A DNA stretch of 37,036 nt. Origin: Thermodesulfovibrionia bacterium (GTDB taxonomy: Bacteria; Nitrospirota; Thermodesulfovibrionia; UBA6902; BMS3Bbin08). The translations under genes and the position numbers were made by a program. Positions 1-8,620 of this stretch are shown piece by piece (the first letter of the stretch is position 1; every line of letters starts with the position of its first letter). The stretch is from NCBI GenBank assembly GCA_030694425.1, contig JAUXYI010000024.1, forward strand, positions 1-37,036, read 5' to 3'. Below the pieces are notes generated by a model, which did not search any database, was not told the DNA's origin, and saw only the letters and a list, made by a program, of their open reading frames with translations.

Positions 1-157
1 CTCCCCTCCCTTGACGGGAGGGGATGAAGGGGAGGGTGAAAATAAGTTCCAATCCCCCTCACCCTAACCCTCTCCCTCAAGGGGAGAGGGGATTTTTAGG
101 AAACCCCGAAGCAGAGCTTCGAGGAATTCTTTTGATTAAAAACATAGAGGAAGTAAC
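1..157. repeat. GC-rich palindromic intergenic repeats upstream of carB
   Basis: Two hairpin-forming elements lie in tandem. Positions 3-10 (CCCCTCCC) pair with 16-23, and 68-76 (CCCTCTCCC) pair with 82-90, flanked by AATCCCC and GGGGATT ends. A third stem, CGAAGC-AGA-GCTTCG at 107-121, precedes a short T-rich stretch and could act as a terminator for an upstream gene outside the window. The same class of element occurs inside nnr (around 26965-27015). A weak ribosome binding site (TAGAGG, 145-150) sits just before carB. No gene is seen here. Confidence 0.75.
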
Positions 158-3100
158 GTGCCGAAAAGAACAGACATAAAGAGCATCCTGCTGATTGGTT
201 CAGGTCCCATAGTCATCGGACAAGCATGCGAATTTGATTATTCGGGAACGCAGGCATGTAAAGCGCTCCGCGAAGAAGGCTATAGAGTAATACTTGTTAA
301 TTCAAACCCTGCCACAATCATGACTGACCCTGAAACGGCTGATGTTACATACATTGAACCCCTTACAGCCAACATCCTTGAGATGATAATTGAGAAAGAG
401 CGTCCTGATGCCCTTCTTCCAACAATGGGCGGACAGACAGCGCTGAATCTTGCAGTGGAACTTTCAGAAAAAGGGATTCTTGATAAATACAATGTTGAGC
501 TGATAGGGGCAAAACTTCATGCAATAAAAAAGGCTGAAGACCGGGAATTATTCAAAGAGGCAATGTCAAAAATAGGATTGGAAACCCCGAAGAGCATGTA
601 TGTGAGCAATATAGAAGAAGGGAAAAAGGCAGTTGAAAAACTTACTTTCCCGTTAATCCTGAGACCCTCTTTTACTCTCGGCGGTACAGGCGGAAGCATT
701 GCCTATAACATGACTGAATATCATGACAATCTTAATAAAGCGATTGAACTCAGTCCTGTCCATCAGGTGCTTGTAGAGGAATCTGTTCTTGGATGGAAAG
801 AATTTGAGCTTGAGGTAATGCGTGACAATAAAGATAACGTTGTTATAATCTGTTCCATAGAAAACTTTGACCCCATGGGCATTCATACAGGAGATTCTAT
901 AACAGTTGCGCCTGCTCAAACCCTTACTGATAAGGAATATCAGAGAATGAGAGATGCCTCAATCAGCATAATCAGGGAGATAGGCGTTGATACAGGAGGT
1001 TCAAATATCCAGTTTGCTGTAAACCCTGTCAATGGACGCATGGTTGTAATTGAAATGAACCCAAGGGTGTCAAGAAGTTCTGCCCTTGCATCAAAGGCAA
1101 CAGGATTCCCAATAGCAAAGATAGCTGCTAAATTAGCTGTTGGATTAACACTTGATGAGATACCAAATGATATAACAAAAGAAACCCCGGCATCTTTTGA
1201 ACCAACCATTGATTATGTAGTTGTAAAATTTCCGAGGTTTGCCTTTGAGAAATTCCCTGAGGCTGATTCTACACTTACAATACAGATGAAATCAGTTGGT
1301 GAAGCCATGTCAATCGGCAGGACATTTAAAGAGGCTTTGCAGAAATCAATGCGCAGTCTTGAAATTGAAAGCTATGGCTTTGAGCCGGTAAAAGCGGATA
1401 TTGACGAGATTAAAACAAAACTGAAAATACCGGGATGGGACCGCATATGGTACATCATGCAGGCATTCCGGCAGGGAATGAACATGTGTGAGGTGTATGA
1501 ACTAACTAAAATTGATACGTGGTTTCTTAATAATATCATTCAGATATTAGATATGGAGACAAGAATTAAAAATATATCATCTGGCATAAAAAAAGGCGAA
1601 AACATGAGCCTGGCGCCATATCTCATGTCAAAAGAATTATTAAGAAAAGCAAAGGAGTTTGGTTTTTCTGACAGAAGAATTGCAAGCCTGATAAATATAG
1701 ACGAAAAAACCATTAGAGACATCAGGAACAACAGCGGGATAAAACCGGTATATAAAATGGTTGATACCTGCGCTGCTGAATTTAAGGCATATACACCGTA
1801 TCTGTATTCAACCTATGAAAGACCATTCTATAAAGTAACAAGTAACGAGTTGCAAGTTACGAGTAAAAACTCCAAACTCCATACTCAAAACTCTGAACTA
1901 AACTCATCACTCGTCACTCGTCACTCGTCACTAAATGTAGAGTGCGAAGCCAATCCTACAAACAGAAAAAAAGTTGTAATACTTGGCAGCGGACCAAACA
2001 GAATCGGTCAGGGAATTGAATTTGACTACTGCTGTGTTCACGCGGTGTTTGCATTAAAGGAACTCGGTTATGAAACAATAATGGTAAACTGCAATCCTGA
2101 GACTGTCAGCACTGATTATGACACTGCTGACAGACTATATTTTGAACCACTAACGCTTGAGGATGTCCTGAATATAATTGAGACTGAAAAACCAGACGGC
2201 GTTATAGTGCAGTTCGGGGGACAGACCCCGCTAAAACTTGCCGTGCCTCTTGAAAATGAAGGAGTAAAAATTATCGGAACATCGCCTGACTCAATAGACA
2301 GGGCTGAGGACAGAAAACGATTTAAAGCGCTCCTGCATAAATTAAATCTGCAGCAGCCTGAAAGCGGAACAGCCATGTCTGTTGACGAAGCCATTAAGAT
2401 AGCACAAAATATAGGTTTCCCTGTGATGGTAAGACCCTCTTATGTGCTCGGCGGAAGGGCAATGGAGATTGTATATGATGAAAAAAGCCTTAAAGACTAT
2501 ATGAGAAGGGCTATCAGCGCATCTCCTGAGCATCCGATATTGATAGATAAATACCTTGAAGATGCCATTGAAATTGATGTTGACGCAGTCTCTGACGGAA
2601 CTGATGTGGTCGTAGGCGGGATAATGGAGCACATAGAAGAGGCGGGCATCCACTCAGGTGATTCTGCATGCTCTCTTCCACCCTACTCTTTACCTGCTGA
2701 AATAATAAATAAAATAAAAATTCATACAACTACCCTTGCAAAAGAATTAAATGTTATTGGACTCATGAATATACAATTCGCTGTAAAAGGTAATGAAATC
2801 TATATCCTGGAAGTAAATCCAAGGGCATCACGCACAATACCATTTGTAAGCAAAGCCACGGGCATACCTTTTGCAAAAATAGCAGCAAAGGCCTTGGTTG
2901 GAATGTCTTTAAAGGAAATGGGCATTCCATCAGAAATAGAACTGCCTCATATGGCTGTGAAAGAAGCGGTGTTTCCTTTTGACAGGTTCAGAGGGGTTGA
3001 CACATTATTAGGGCCTGAAATGAAATCTACCGGAGAAGTCATGGGCATTGACGAAGATTTCGGAAGGGCGTATGCAAAGGCACAGACATCAGCAAATAAC

Positions 3101-3583
3101 ACCATACCGCTTAAAGGAAATGTATTTATCAGCCTTAAAGACAAAGATAAATCACACCTGCCTCCTATAGTAAGCAAACTTATATCTTTCGGATTTTCAA
3201 TAACAGCTACAAGCGGGACAGCATCTTTTCTCAGAAAACACGGCCTTAATGTAAAGAGAGTAAATAAAGTTGCTGAGGGAAGACCAAATATTGTTGATTT
3301 GATAAAAAATAAAGAAATAAATTTTATAATAAATACTGTCAGCGGTGCAAAAGCACAAAAAGACTCATTCGCTTTAAGGGAAGCCGCCCTGCAGCACAAA
3401 GTTACATACACAACAACAATCGCAGGGGCAAAAGCAACAATAAATGCAATTGAGGTGCTGCTAAAAGAACAAATTAATATAAAATCACTGCAGAGATATC
3501 ATGGTGCAAGACTCGGAATACAGAATATAGTTGTTTCAGGCAACCCGCCAACGCGGGAACACAAAGTGCAAAATACAGATTAA
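158..3583 (+). CDS. carB: carbamoyl-phosphate synthase large subunit
   Basis: Makes carbamoyl phosphate from bicarbonate, ammonia (passed from the CarA glutaminase) and two ATP, for pyrimidine and arginine synthesis in the cytosol. The 1141 residues show the classic duplicated layout. The first ATP-grasp half has GGTGGS and the [10 protein letters not shown] motif near residue 300. An oligomerisation region spans about 420-545. A second half starts at the [14 protein letters not shown] motif and has its own EVNPRASRT motif. A C-terminal MGS-like allosteric domain carries [14 protein letters not shown]. The start is GTG at 158, with TAGAGG 7 bases upstream. The protein is about 70 residues longer than usual. 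Much of the excess is a low-complexity linker at about residues 559-593, between the two halves, made of short repeated words (see the repeat entry). carA is not in the window. Downstream greA, pyrK and pyrD are on the same strand. Identification is firm. Confidence 0.97.
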   Translation: MPKRTDIKSILLIGSGPIVIGQACEFDYSGTQACKALREEGYRVILVNSNPATIMTDPETADVTYIEPLTANILEMIIEKERPDALLPTMGGQTALNLAVELSEKGILDKYNVELIGAKLHAIKKAEDRELFKEAMSKIGLETPKSMYVSNIEEGKKAVEKLTFPLILRPSFTLGGTGGSIAYNMTEYHDNLNKAIELSPVHQVLVEESVLGWKEFELEVMRDNKDNVVIICSIENFDPMGIHTGDSITVAPAQTLTDKEYQRMRDASISIIREIGVDTGGSNIQFAVNPVNGRMVVIEMNPRVSRSSALASKATGFPIAKIAAKLAVGLTLDEIPNDITKETPASFEPTIDYVVVKFPRFAFEKFPEADSTLTIQMKSVGEAMSIGRTFKEALQKSMRSLEIESYGFEPVKADIDEIKTKLKIPGWDRIWYIMQAFRQGMNMCEVYELTKIDTWFLNNIIQILDMETRIKNISSGIKKGENMSLAPYLMSKELLRKAKEFGFSDRRIASLINIDEKTIRDIRNNSGIKPVYKMVDTCAAEFKAYTPYLYSTYERPFYKVTSNELQVTSKNSKLHTQNSELNSSLVTRHSSLNVECEANPTNRKKVVILGSGPNRIGQGIEFDYCCVHAVFALKELGYETIMVNCNPETVSTDYDTADRLYFEPLTLEDVLNIIETEKPDGVIVQFGGQTPLKLAVPLENEGVKIIGTSPDSIDRAEDRKRFKALLHKLNLQQPESGTAMSVDEAIKIAQNIGFPVMVRPSYVLGGRAMEIVYDEKSLKDYMRRAISASPEHPILIDKYLEDAIEIDVDAVSDGTDVVVGGIMEHIEEAGIHSGDSACSLPPYSLPAEIINKIKIHTTTLAKELNVIGLMNIQFAVKGNEIYILEVNPRASRTIPFVSKATGIPFAKIAAKALVGMSLKEMGIPSEIELPHMAVKEAVFPFDRFRGVDTLLGPEMKSTGEVMGIDEDFGRAYAKAQTSANNTIPLKGNVFISLKDKDKSHLPPIVSKLISFGFSITATSGTASFLRKHGLNVKRVNKVAEGRPNIVDLIKNKEINFIINTVSGAKAQKDSFALREAALQHKVTYTTTIAGAKATINAIEVLLKEQINIKSLQRYHGARLGIQNIVVSGNPPTREHKVQNTD
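1832..1936. repeat. in-frame word-repeat insertion within carB
   Basis: About 105 bases of low-complexity words are inserted in frame between the two synthetase halves of CarB. They include AGTAACGAGTTGCAAGTTACG, then AAACTCCAAACTCC variants, then three copies of CACTCGT. They encode a Ser/Asn/Thr-rich linker. The CACTCGT words recur, on the other strand, inside nnr at 27836-27871, and the AAACTCCAAACTC words recur in the nadK-udg gap near 23930. Confidence 0.8.
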
Positions 3584-3715
3584 AGAGGTCAGGGTTCTAT
3601 CCTTTACTTTATCCAACACAGATTGTTAGAATGAAAAGTGAGCGTATAGCGAGCAAATGTAATAAATAGTTAACTCCTTACATTCGTATTTCCATAGGGA
3701 ATACAAAATTTACTC

Positions 3716-4189
3716 ATGAAAAAAATTCCACTAACCCCAGACGGTTATCAGAAACTTCAGGAAGAGCTTGAAAAGCTTCTTAAAGTAGACCGGCCTCAAA
3801 ATATAAAGGCTATCGCTGAGGCAAGGGCTCACGGCGACCTTTCTGAAAACGCTGAATATCATGCGGCAAAAGAAAGGCAGTCTTTTATTGAGGGACGTAT
3901 TCAGGAGGTTAAAACCAAGCTTGCGCTTGCACATGTGATAGACCCGTCAAAAATATCGCAGGATAAAGCTGCCTTTGGCGCAAAGGTAAAAGTTCTGGAT
4001 GTAAACACCGATGAGGAAAAAAAATTCACTCTTGTAGGTCCTGAGGAAGCTGATATCAAAAACCAGAAAATATCCATACATTCTCCTGTTGGGAAATCTC
4101 TCATAGGCAAATCTGTAGGCGATAGAGTTACTATAATTGCGCCTGCAAAAACAATGGAATACGAAATATTAGAGATACGCTTTGAGTAG
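3716..4189 (+). CDS. greA: transcription elongation factor GreA
   Basis: Rescues backtracked RNA polymerase by stimulating cleavage of the extruded transcript. At 157 residues it matches the usual length (about 158). The N-terminal coiled coil (residues 8-75) carries the GDLSENAEY loop, whose acidic residues D41 and E44 reach into the polymerase active site. The C-terminal FKBP-like domain contains SPVGKSLIGKSVGD near residues 125-138. The start is ATG. Its stop overlaps the pyrK start by 8 bases, so the two are probably translationally coupled. The 132-base gap to carB contains two weak inverted repeats, including AATGTAA paired with TTACATT around 3656-3683, but no clear promoter was recognised. 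Confidence 0.95.
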   Translation: MKKIPLTPDGYQKLQEELEKLLKVDRPQNIKAIAEARAHGDLSENAEYHAAKERQSFIEGRIQEVKTKLALAHVIDPSKISQDKAAFGAKVKVLDVNTDEEKKFTLVGPEEADIKNQKISIHSPVGKSLIGKSVGDRVTIIAPAKTMEYEILEIRFE

Positions 4190-4955
4190 ATTATTTCAAG
4201 CATCTGTAAAAGAGAATAAACAGCTCGCAAAGAATCATTACCTTTTAACGCTCCGCCCTCTAATAAAAATAGCAAAACCAAAACCAGGACAATTTTTTAT
4301 GCTTTCTGCGGACAACAGTCTGGACCCGCTGTTGAAGCGCCCTTTTAGTCTTTTTCGCTGGCTTGATAAGGATATCCAAATACTTTATAGAGTAGTTGGG
4401 AAACTAACCAATATTCTGAAGGATAAGAAACCGGATGATATCCTTGAAATTATTGGTCCGCTTGGAAACGGCTTCCCTGTAATAAAAGGAAAAGCCCGTC
4501 CTATTCTCATAGGAGGAGGTATCGGGTCTGCACCTCTCTTTAGCCTTGCAGAAACAATTAAGCATAAAAAACCAATTTTTTTTATTGGCGCAAAAACTAA
4601 AAAAGAAATACTATACACATATGCACTTAAATCAATCGGCATTAATCCAATAATTTCTACAGATGATGGAACATTAGGACAAAAAGGGGTTATAACAAAT
4701 GTGTTAAGAGAATTTTTAACTCATCACTCATCACCGATTACTGATTACTGTATTTACGCCTGCGGACCGCGGCCAATGTTAAAAGAACTAACCCTTCTAT
4801 CAGAAAAATTTAATTTAAAAGGATACATTGCCCTTGAAGAAAATATGGCATGCGGCGTTGGAGCATGTTTGAGCTGCGTGGTAAACACCAAAAATGGATT
4901 TAAACGTGTTTGCAAGGAAGGACCTGTTTTTCCAATAGAAGAGATTGTGTGGTAA
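4182..4955 (+). CDS. pyrK: dihydroorotate dehydrogenase B, electron-transfer subunit (FAD/2Fe-2S)
   Basis: Takes electrons from the PyrD FMN and passes them through FAD and a [2Fe-2S] cluster to NAD+ in pyrimidine synthesis. The 257 residues follow the ferredoxin-NADP reductase fold. An FAD-binding RPFSLF motif lies near residue 50, a nucleotide-binding GGGIGSAPL near residue 110 and a CGPRPM motif near residue 200. The four cluster cysteines are C224, C229, C232 and C244 in CGVGACLSC and VCKEGPVF. The likely start is TTG at 4182, inside the end of greA; no better start keeps the N-terminal barrel. A short word repeat (TCATCACTCATCACC and neighbours, 4719-4750) is read in frame as part of a loop just before CGPRPM. 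pyrD follows after an 85-base AT-rich inverted repeat. Confidence 0.93.
   Translation: MSRLFQASVKENKQLAKNHYLLTLRPLIKIAKPKPGQFFMLSADNSLDPLLKRPFSLFRWLDKDIQILYRVVGKLTNILKDKKPDDILEIIGPLGNGFPVIKGKARPILIGGGIGSAPLFSLAETIKHKKPIFFIGAKTKKEILYTYALKSIGINPIISTDDGTLGQKGVITNVLREFLTHHSSPITDYCIYACGPRPMLKELTLLSEKFNLKGYIALEENMACGVGACLSCVVNTKNGFKRVCKEGPVFPIEEIVW
4719..4750. repeat. short in-frame word repeat in pyrK
   Basis: ACTCATCACTCATCACC followed by GATTACTGATTACTG is a pair of two-copy words. They are read in frame and encode THHSSPITDY in a surface-loop position. They are of the same style as the insertions in carB and nnr. Confidence 0.55.
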
Positions 4956-4960
4956 AGAAA

Positions 4961-5038
4961 TTTAAAATGCAAAATGTAAAAATCAAAATTAAGGAATTCC
5001 ATAATTTTGCATTTTGATGTTTAATTTTTAAATTTAGA
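4961..5038. repeat. AT-rich long inverted repeat between pyrK and pyrD
   Basis: The two arms begin AAATTTAAAA and end TTTTAAATTT and meet near GGAATTCC at about 4994. Both arms are built from the words AAATGCAAAATG and AATCAAAATT. It belongs to the same family as the elements at 23048 and 25686 but has a different centre. It fills the gap, so PyrD translation starts without an obvious Shine-Dalgarno sequence. Confidence 0.65.
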
Positions 5039-5040
5039 TT

Positions 5041-5949
5041 ATGAACTTATCGGTTAATTTAGGTAAATTAAAACTCAAAAATCCTGTTATGACTGCTTCA
5101 GGGACTTTTGGGTATGGCGCTGAATATTCAGAATTTGTAAACCTGAATAATCTCGGGGCAGTTGTAGTAAAGGGGCTCTCTTTAAATCCCATGGCTGGCA
5201 ACCCTCCGCCAAGGATTTATGAAACACCCTGCGGCATGCTAAATTCTATCGGGCTGCAAAATATCGGAGTAGAAGCCTTCATAAAAGAAAAACTTCCATA
5301 TTTAAAGCAGTTTGACACAAAAATAATAGTAAATTTCTTTGGCGACTCTATAAAAGAGTATGTAAAAACAGCTGAGAGGTTAAGCTCAGTAAATGGTATC
5401 CATGCACTCGAAATGAACATATCATGTCCGAATAAACAGGCCGGCTGGAGCATTTTCGGCACAGACCCAAAGGTAACCTTTAAGGTTGTCAGTGCAGTTC
5501 GCAAGATAACAGACCTTACTCTTATTGTCAAACTCTCACCTAATGTAACCGATATTGCCCTAATGGCAAAAGTAGCAGAAGATGCAGGAGCTGACGCTGT
5601 ATCTGTAATAAATACACTAACAGGAATGGCTATTAATGCAAAAACAAGACAGCCCCGGCTTGCTAATATTATAGGGGGGCTTTCCGGCCCTGCTATAAAA
5701 CCCATTGCTTTAAGGATGGTATGGGAGTGTCATAAAGCTGTTCGTATTCCAATCATCGGCATGGGTGGTATAATATCTGCGGAGGATGCTATTGAATTTC
5801 TAATAGCTGGATCGAGTGCTGTAGCCATAGGAACAGCGAACTTTGTTAATCCAAAGGCTGCGCAGGATATAATAGATGGCATGAAATTATTTATGATTGA
5901 GGAACATATCAGCAACGTAAAAGAATTGATAGGGAGACTTAAATGTTAG
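5041..5949 (+). CDS. pyrD: dihydroorotate dehydrogenase B, catalytic subunit (FMN)
   Basis: Oxidises dihydroorotate to orotate in a TIM barrel with FMN. It is the class 1B catalytic partner of the upstream PyrK. The 302 residues begin with a typical NPVMTASGTFGYG motif. The catalytic base is the cysteine in EMNISCPN (C129), as in class 1 enzymes, not the serine of class 2. The C-terminal phosphate-binding segment holds GMGGIISAEDAIEFLIAGSSAVAIGTA. The adjacent pyrK confirms the 1B heterotetramer type. The last bases overlap the start of the next gene by 7 bases. Confidence 0.96.
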   Translation: MNLSVNLGKLKLKNPVMTASGTFGYGAEYSEFVNLNNLGAVVVKGLSLNPMAGNPPPRIYETPCGMLNSIGLQNIGVEAFIKEKLPYLKQFDTKIIVNFFGDSIKEYVKTAERLSSVNGIHALEMNISCPNKQAGWSIFGTDPKVTFKVVSAVRKITDLTLIVKLSPNVTDIALMAKVAEDAGADAVSVINTLTGMAINAKTRQPRLANIIGGLSGPAIKPIALRMVWECHKAVRIPIIGMGGIISAEDAIEFLIAGSSAVAIGTANFVNPKAAQDIIDGMKLFMIEEHISNVKELIGRLKC

Positions 5950-6755
5950 AGAGGCCGATTATAACATTGACAACTGACTTTGGACTTAAAGACCCCTTCG
6001 TGGGAATAATGAAAGGGATTATTCTGGGAATAAATCCCAAGGCAGAAATTATAGACATCGCTCATAATATAACTCCTCACAATACACTTGAAGCGTCCCA
6101 CGTCATCTCAAAAGCTTATAAATATTTCCCTCCAACTACAATCCATGTTGTTGTGGTTGACCCTGAAGTCGGAAGCCCGAGAAGACCTCTGCTCATTGTT
6201 ACAGAAAACCATTATTTTATAGGTCCTGACAACGGAGTATTTTCCCATATCATTGAAGAAGAACGGGAATCTCCTATTTTTAAGGTATTTCATATAACAG
6301 CTTCTCATTATTTCCTTCCGGTAGACGGTCCTACATTTCATGGCCGCGATATATTTGCTCCTGTTGCTGCATGGTTTTCAAAGGGCATAGAAAGCTCTAA
6401 ACTTGGAGAGACGATTAATGACTATGTTGTCCTCCCGCTGCCAAAAACCAAGGCTGTCGGTGAAAATGTCTTTGAAGGAGAGGTTGTCCATATCGATGGG
6501 TTTGGTAATGCTATAACAAATATAACAAGAAATGACATAGAGAAATTAAGCCCTGACTACCATGAAGGAAAACTCAAGGTGATTTATAATGACCAGCAGA
6601 TAAATTTCACTCATTATTACTCAGAAACCGGGGAATCTCATCTCTCGGCGATTATAAACAGTTTTGGATTTCTTGAGCTTTTCTGTTTCAAAGGAAGTGC
6701 ATCCAACAAATACGGCATCAAAATAGGCGATAAAGTCAGCGCGGTTATTATTTAA
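5943..6755 (+). CDS. SAM hydroxide adenosyltransferase (DUF62 family)
   Basis: Members of this family hydrolyse S-adenosylmethionine to adenosine and methionine, and are related to fluorinases and chlorinases. The 270 residues start with the family signature ITLTTDFGLKDPFVGIMKGII. VDPEVGSPRRP lies near residue 75, FIGPDNGVFS near residue 95, and FHGRDIFAPVAAW near residue 135. The C-terminal beta domain includes HIDGFGNAITNI. Its ATG overlaps pyrD by 7 bases, so it is in the same transcript. Its physiological role in such clusters is not settled, possibly SAM turnover. The family call is firm; the exact reaction is by homology only. Confidence 0.92.
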   Translation: MLERPIITLTTDFGLKDPFVGIMKGIILGINPKAEIIDIAHNITPHNTLEASHVISKAYKYFPPTTIHVVVVDPEVGSPRRPLLIVTENHYFIGPDNGVFSHIIEEERESPIFKVFHITASHYFLPVDGPTFHGRDIFAPVAAWFSKGIESSKLGETINDYVVLPLPKTKAVGENVFEGEVVHIDGFGNAITNITRNDIEKLSPDYHEGKLKVIYNDQQINFTHYYSETGESHLSAIINSFGFLELFCFKGSASNKYGIKIGDKVSAVII

Positions 6756-6756
6756 C

Positions 6757-7812
6757 ATGCGAATATTATTAATTGGAAATTTCTCCCTGCCTTACGAAGA
6801 AGAAAACCTTCACAACCTGACCTTATTAAACCATCTGAATCAAGAAGGATATGAGTGTCATGTTATAAATATTGCTGAATCACGAACAGAGTATAATGAA
6901 TCGCTATTAGAAAAGAAAAAGATTATCAAATGCAAAAGTTACGTTGACTTCATAATAAAATTTATACGCTACGGTTACAGAAGTCACGTTATACATTTTT
7001 TAACCAAAGGATACACACGCCCCGGATTAATGAAACTCGTAACTGCTATTTTCATCGGCAAACTCCTGCTGAAGAAAATCATTATTACTCTTCATTCAGA
7101 GATGTTCTCAATATTTGGACAATTAAGAAGTAAAATGGGAGGGCAGCAGCTCCTGCACCTATCATTTTCTATGGCTGACAAAATTATCTGCGGTGATACA
7201 CATACTTATGAAGTTGCCACTACCCATTATGAAATAAAAGATAAATTTATTGTTATTCCATCGTTCTTTCAAATTCCCGAAGATACAGACAAAGTTAAAA
7301 CGGCTTTAAGAAAATTGGAAAATCAAAAAAAGGTCATTGTCTTTTCCGGAGTAAAATATCCCTCGCTTATATTTGATGTGCTTAATGAATTGCTGACTAA
7401 ATATATTTCTTCAGACATAGGCATAGCAATTTCCTTTTCTGAAAAAAAATCTCAACAGCTACAGCATGCCATAGAAGAAGCCGGCAGCAGGTTTGTAAAT
7501 AATATGGTTTTTATAGAGCATGATGATAAGCAGTTGCTAACAACGGCATATGCAAGGGCAAATCTTGTAATAAGAACCTTGAGCTGTGACGGCAAACCGC
7601 TTTTCAACGACATAGCAATATCTGTTAAAGAACCTATGCGTTCAGGAAATTATCTACACTTTCCTATTAGCCTCATATTAATAAAAGAAGGAGAAGTATC
7701 AGATTTATGCGCTTATATACTTAATAAATTATTGATGGAAAAGGCCGAGGCACTGCCCAAGCCGAGCAGAGAAGATTTTTACGCAAAGATAAAAGAGATT
7801 TATTCGAAATAG
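6757..7812 (+). CDS. GT-B fold glycosyltransferase-like protein
   Basis: A 351-residue protein starting one base after the preceding stop. The N-terminus, MRILLIGNFSLPYEEENLHN, looks like a GT4-type Rossmann start. ITLHSEMFSIFG near residue 110 and KIICGDTHTYEVATTHY near residue 145 resemble the inter-domain region of GT-B glycosyltransferases. A second Rossmann-like half begins at KKVIVFSGVKYPS near residue 190. The usual GT4 EPFG-like donor motif near the C-terminus is not clear; SVKEPMRSGNYLHFP is at that place. No signal peptide is seen. The acceptor and donor are unknown, and no other cell-envelope genes flank it. The following DNA is an insertion or rearrangement border. Confidence 0.6.
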   Translation: MRILLIGNFSLPYEEENLHNLTLLNHLNQEGYECHVINIAESRTEYNESLLEKKKIIKCKSYVDFIIKFIRYGYRSHVIHFLTKGYTRPGLMKLVTAIFIGKLLLKKIIITLHSEMFSIFGQLRSKMGGQQLLHLSFSMADKIICGDTHTYEVATTHYEIKDKFIVIPSFFQIPEDTDKVKTALRKLENQKKVIVFSGVKYPSLIFDVLNELLTKYISSDIGIAISFSEKKSQQLQHAIEEAGSRFVNNMVFIEHDDKQLLTTAYARANLVIRTLSCDGKPLFNDIAISVKEPMRSGNYLHFPISLILIKEGEVSDLCAYILNKLLMEKAEALPKPSREDFYAKIKEIYSK

Positions 7813-7819
7813 AAAATGT

Positions 7820-7870
7820 GGGATGTGTCCCTAATTAATCGCCCCTAATTAATCGCCCTAATTAATCGCC
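7820..7870. repeat. GGGATGTGTCCC element with tandem tail
   Basis: GGGATGTGTCCC (7820-7831, 4-base palindromic arms) is followed by three copies of TAATTAATCGCC separated by 1-2 C residues. A sister element with GGGGATGTGTCCCC and two copies of CAACCGCC lies at 34548-34578. It marks the exact left border of the damaged hsdS. Confidence 0.7.
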
Positions 7871-7906
7871 GAAAACAACAACAGGCGGATTAAGATTCTT
7901 GAAGAA

Positions 7907-8620
7907 ATGGCGCAGGCGATTTACAGAGAATGGTTCGTCAACTTCCGCTTTCCGGGGCATGAGAAGGTGAAGATGGTTAAGTCGGAATTGGGGATGATTC
8001 CGGAGGGGTGGGAGGTGAAGAGAATATCAGACTTTGGCGAAGTGGTCACAGGCAAAACGCCGAGCAAAAAGAAACCAGAATATTATAACGATAATTATAT
8101 GCCCTTCATTAAAACGCCAGACATGCACGATAATATGTTTGTGCTTCAGACTGGTGAGTGTCTTTCCCAAGAAGGAGCTTTCTCACAGAAAAATAAAACA
8201 CTCCCATCAGATAGTATTTGTGTAAGCTGCATTGGAACGGTTGGCATTGTTTCGATAATAAGTCACCCTTCACAGACAAATCAGCAGATAAACTCGATAG
8301 TTCTTAAAAATAAAAATAAAAGAGAGTTTTTGTACTTTACTCTCAAGGATCTGCGAGAAACCATCAAGAAATATGGTTCGACAGGTGCGACTATGACTAA
8401 TCTTAATAAAGGTAAATTTGAAAACCTTAAAATCATTTGTCCAGATGAGTCGATTATTAACTCATACCATGATAAGGTTAGAGCTATGTTTGATAATATT
8501 AGAACTCTACTTATGAAAAACAATAATCTTCGCAAAACCCGTGATCTCCTCTTGCCGAAATTAATTAGCGGGGAGATTGATGTCGAGAGGATGGATATTA
8601 ATACAGAGGTTATTCGATGA
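7907..8620 (+). pseudogene. hsdS: type I restriction-modification specificity subunit HsdS, 5'-truncated
   Basis: Only the second half of a DNA-specificity subunit remains. MAQAIYREWFVNFRFPGHE is the usual central conserved region of HsdS. It is followed by IPEGWEVKRISDFGEVVTGKTPSKKKPEY at the start of the second target-recognition domain, and the protein ends with LRKTRDLLLPKLISGEIDVE, the second conserved helix. The reading frame is open upstream to about 7871, where it continues the conserved helix as NNNRRIKILEE and stops abruptly at the TAATTAATCGCC tandem repeat. The missing first recognition domain (about 180 residues) and the absence of hsdM mean it cannot form a normal methylase. The first usable ATG is at 7907. 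Its last bases overlap the next gene by ATGA, as in an intact operon. A half-size HsdS that dimerises is conceivable but less likely. Confidence 0.82.

Noticed and set aside
1832-1936. CRISPR-like array in the carB linker
   Set aside because: The repeats are 7-9 bases, directly adjacent and without spacers, and lie inside a coding frame.
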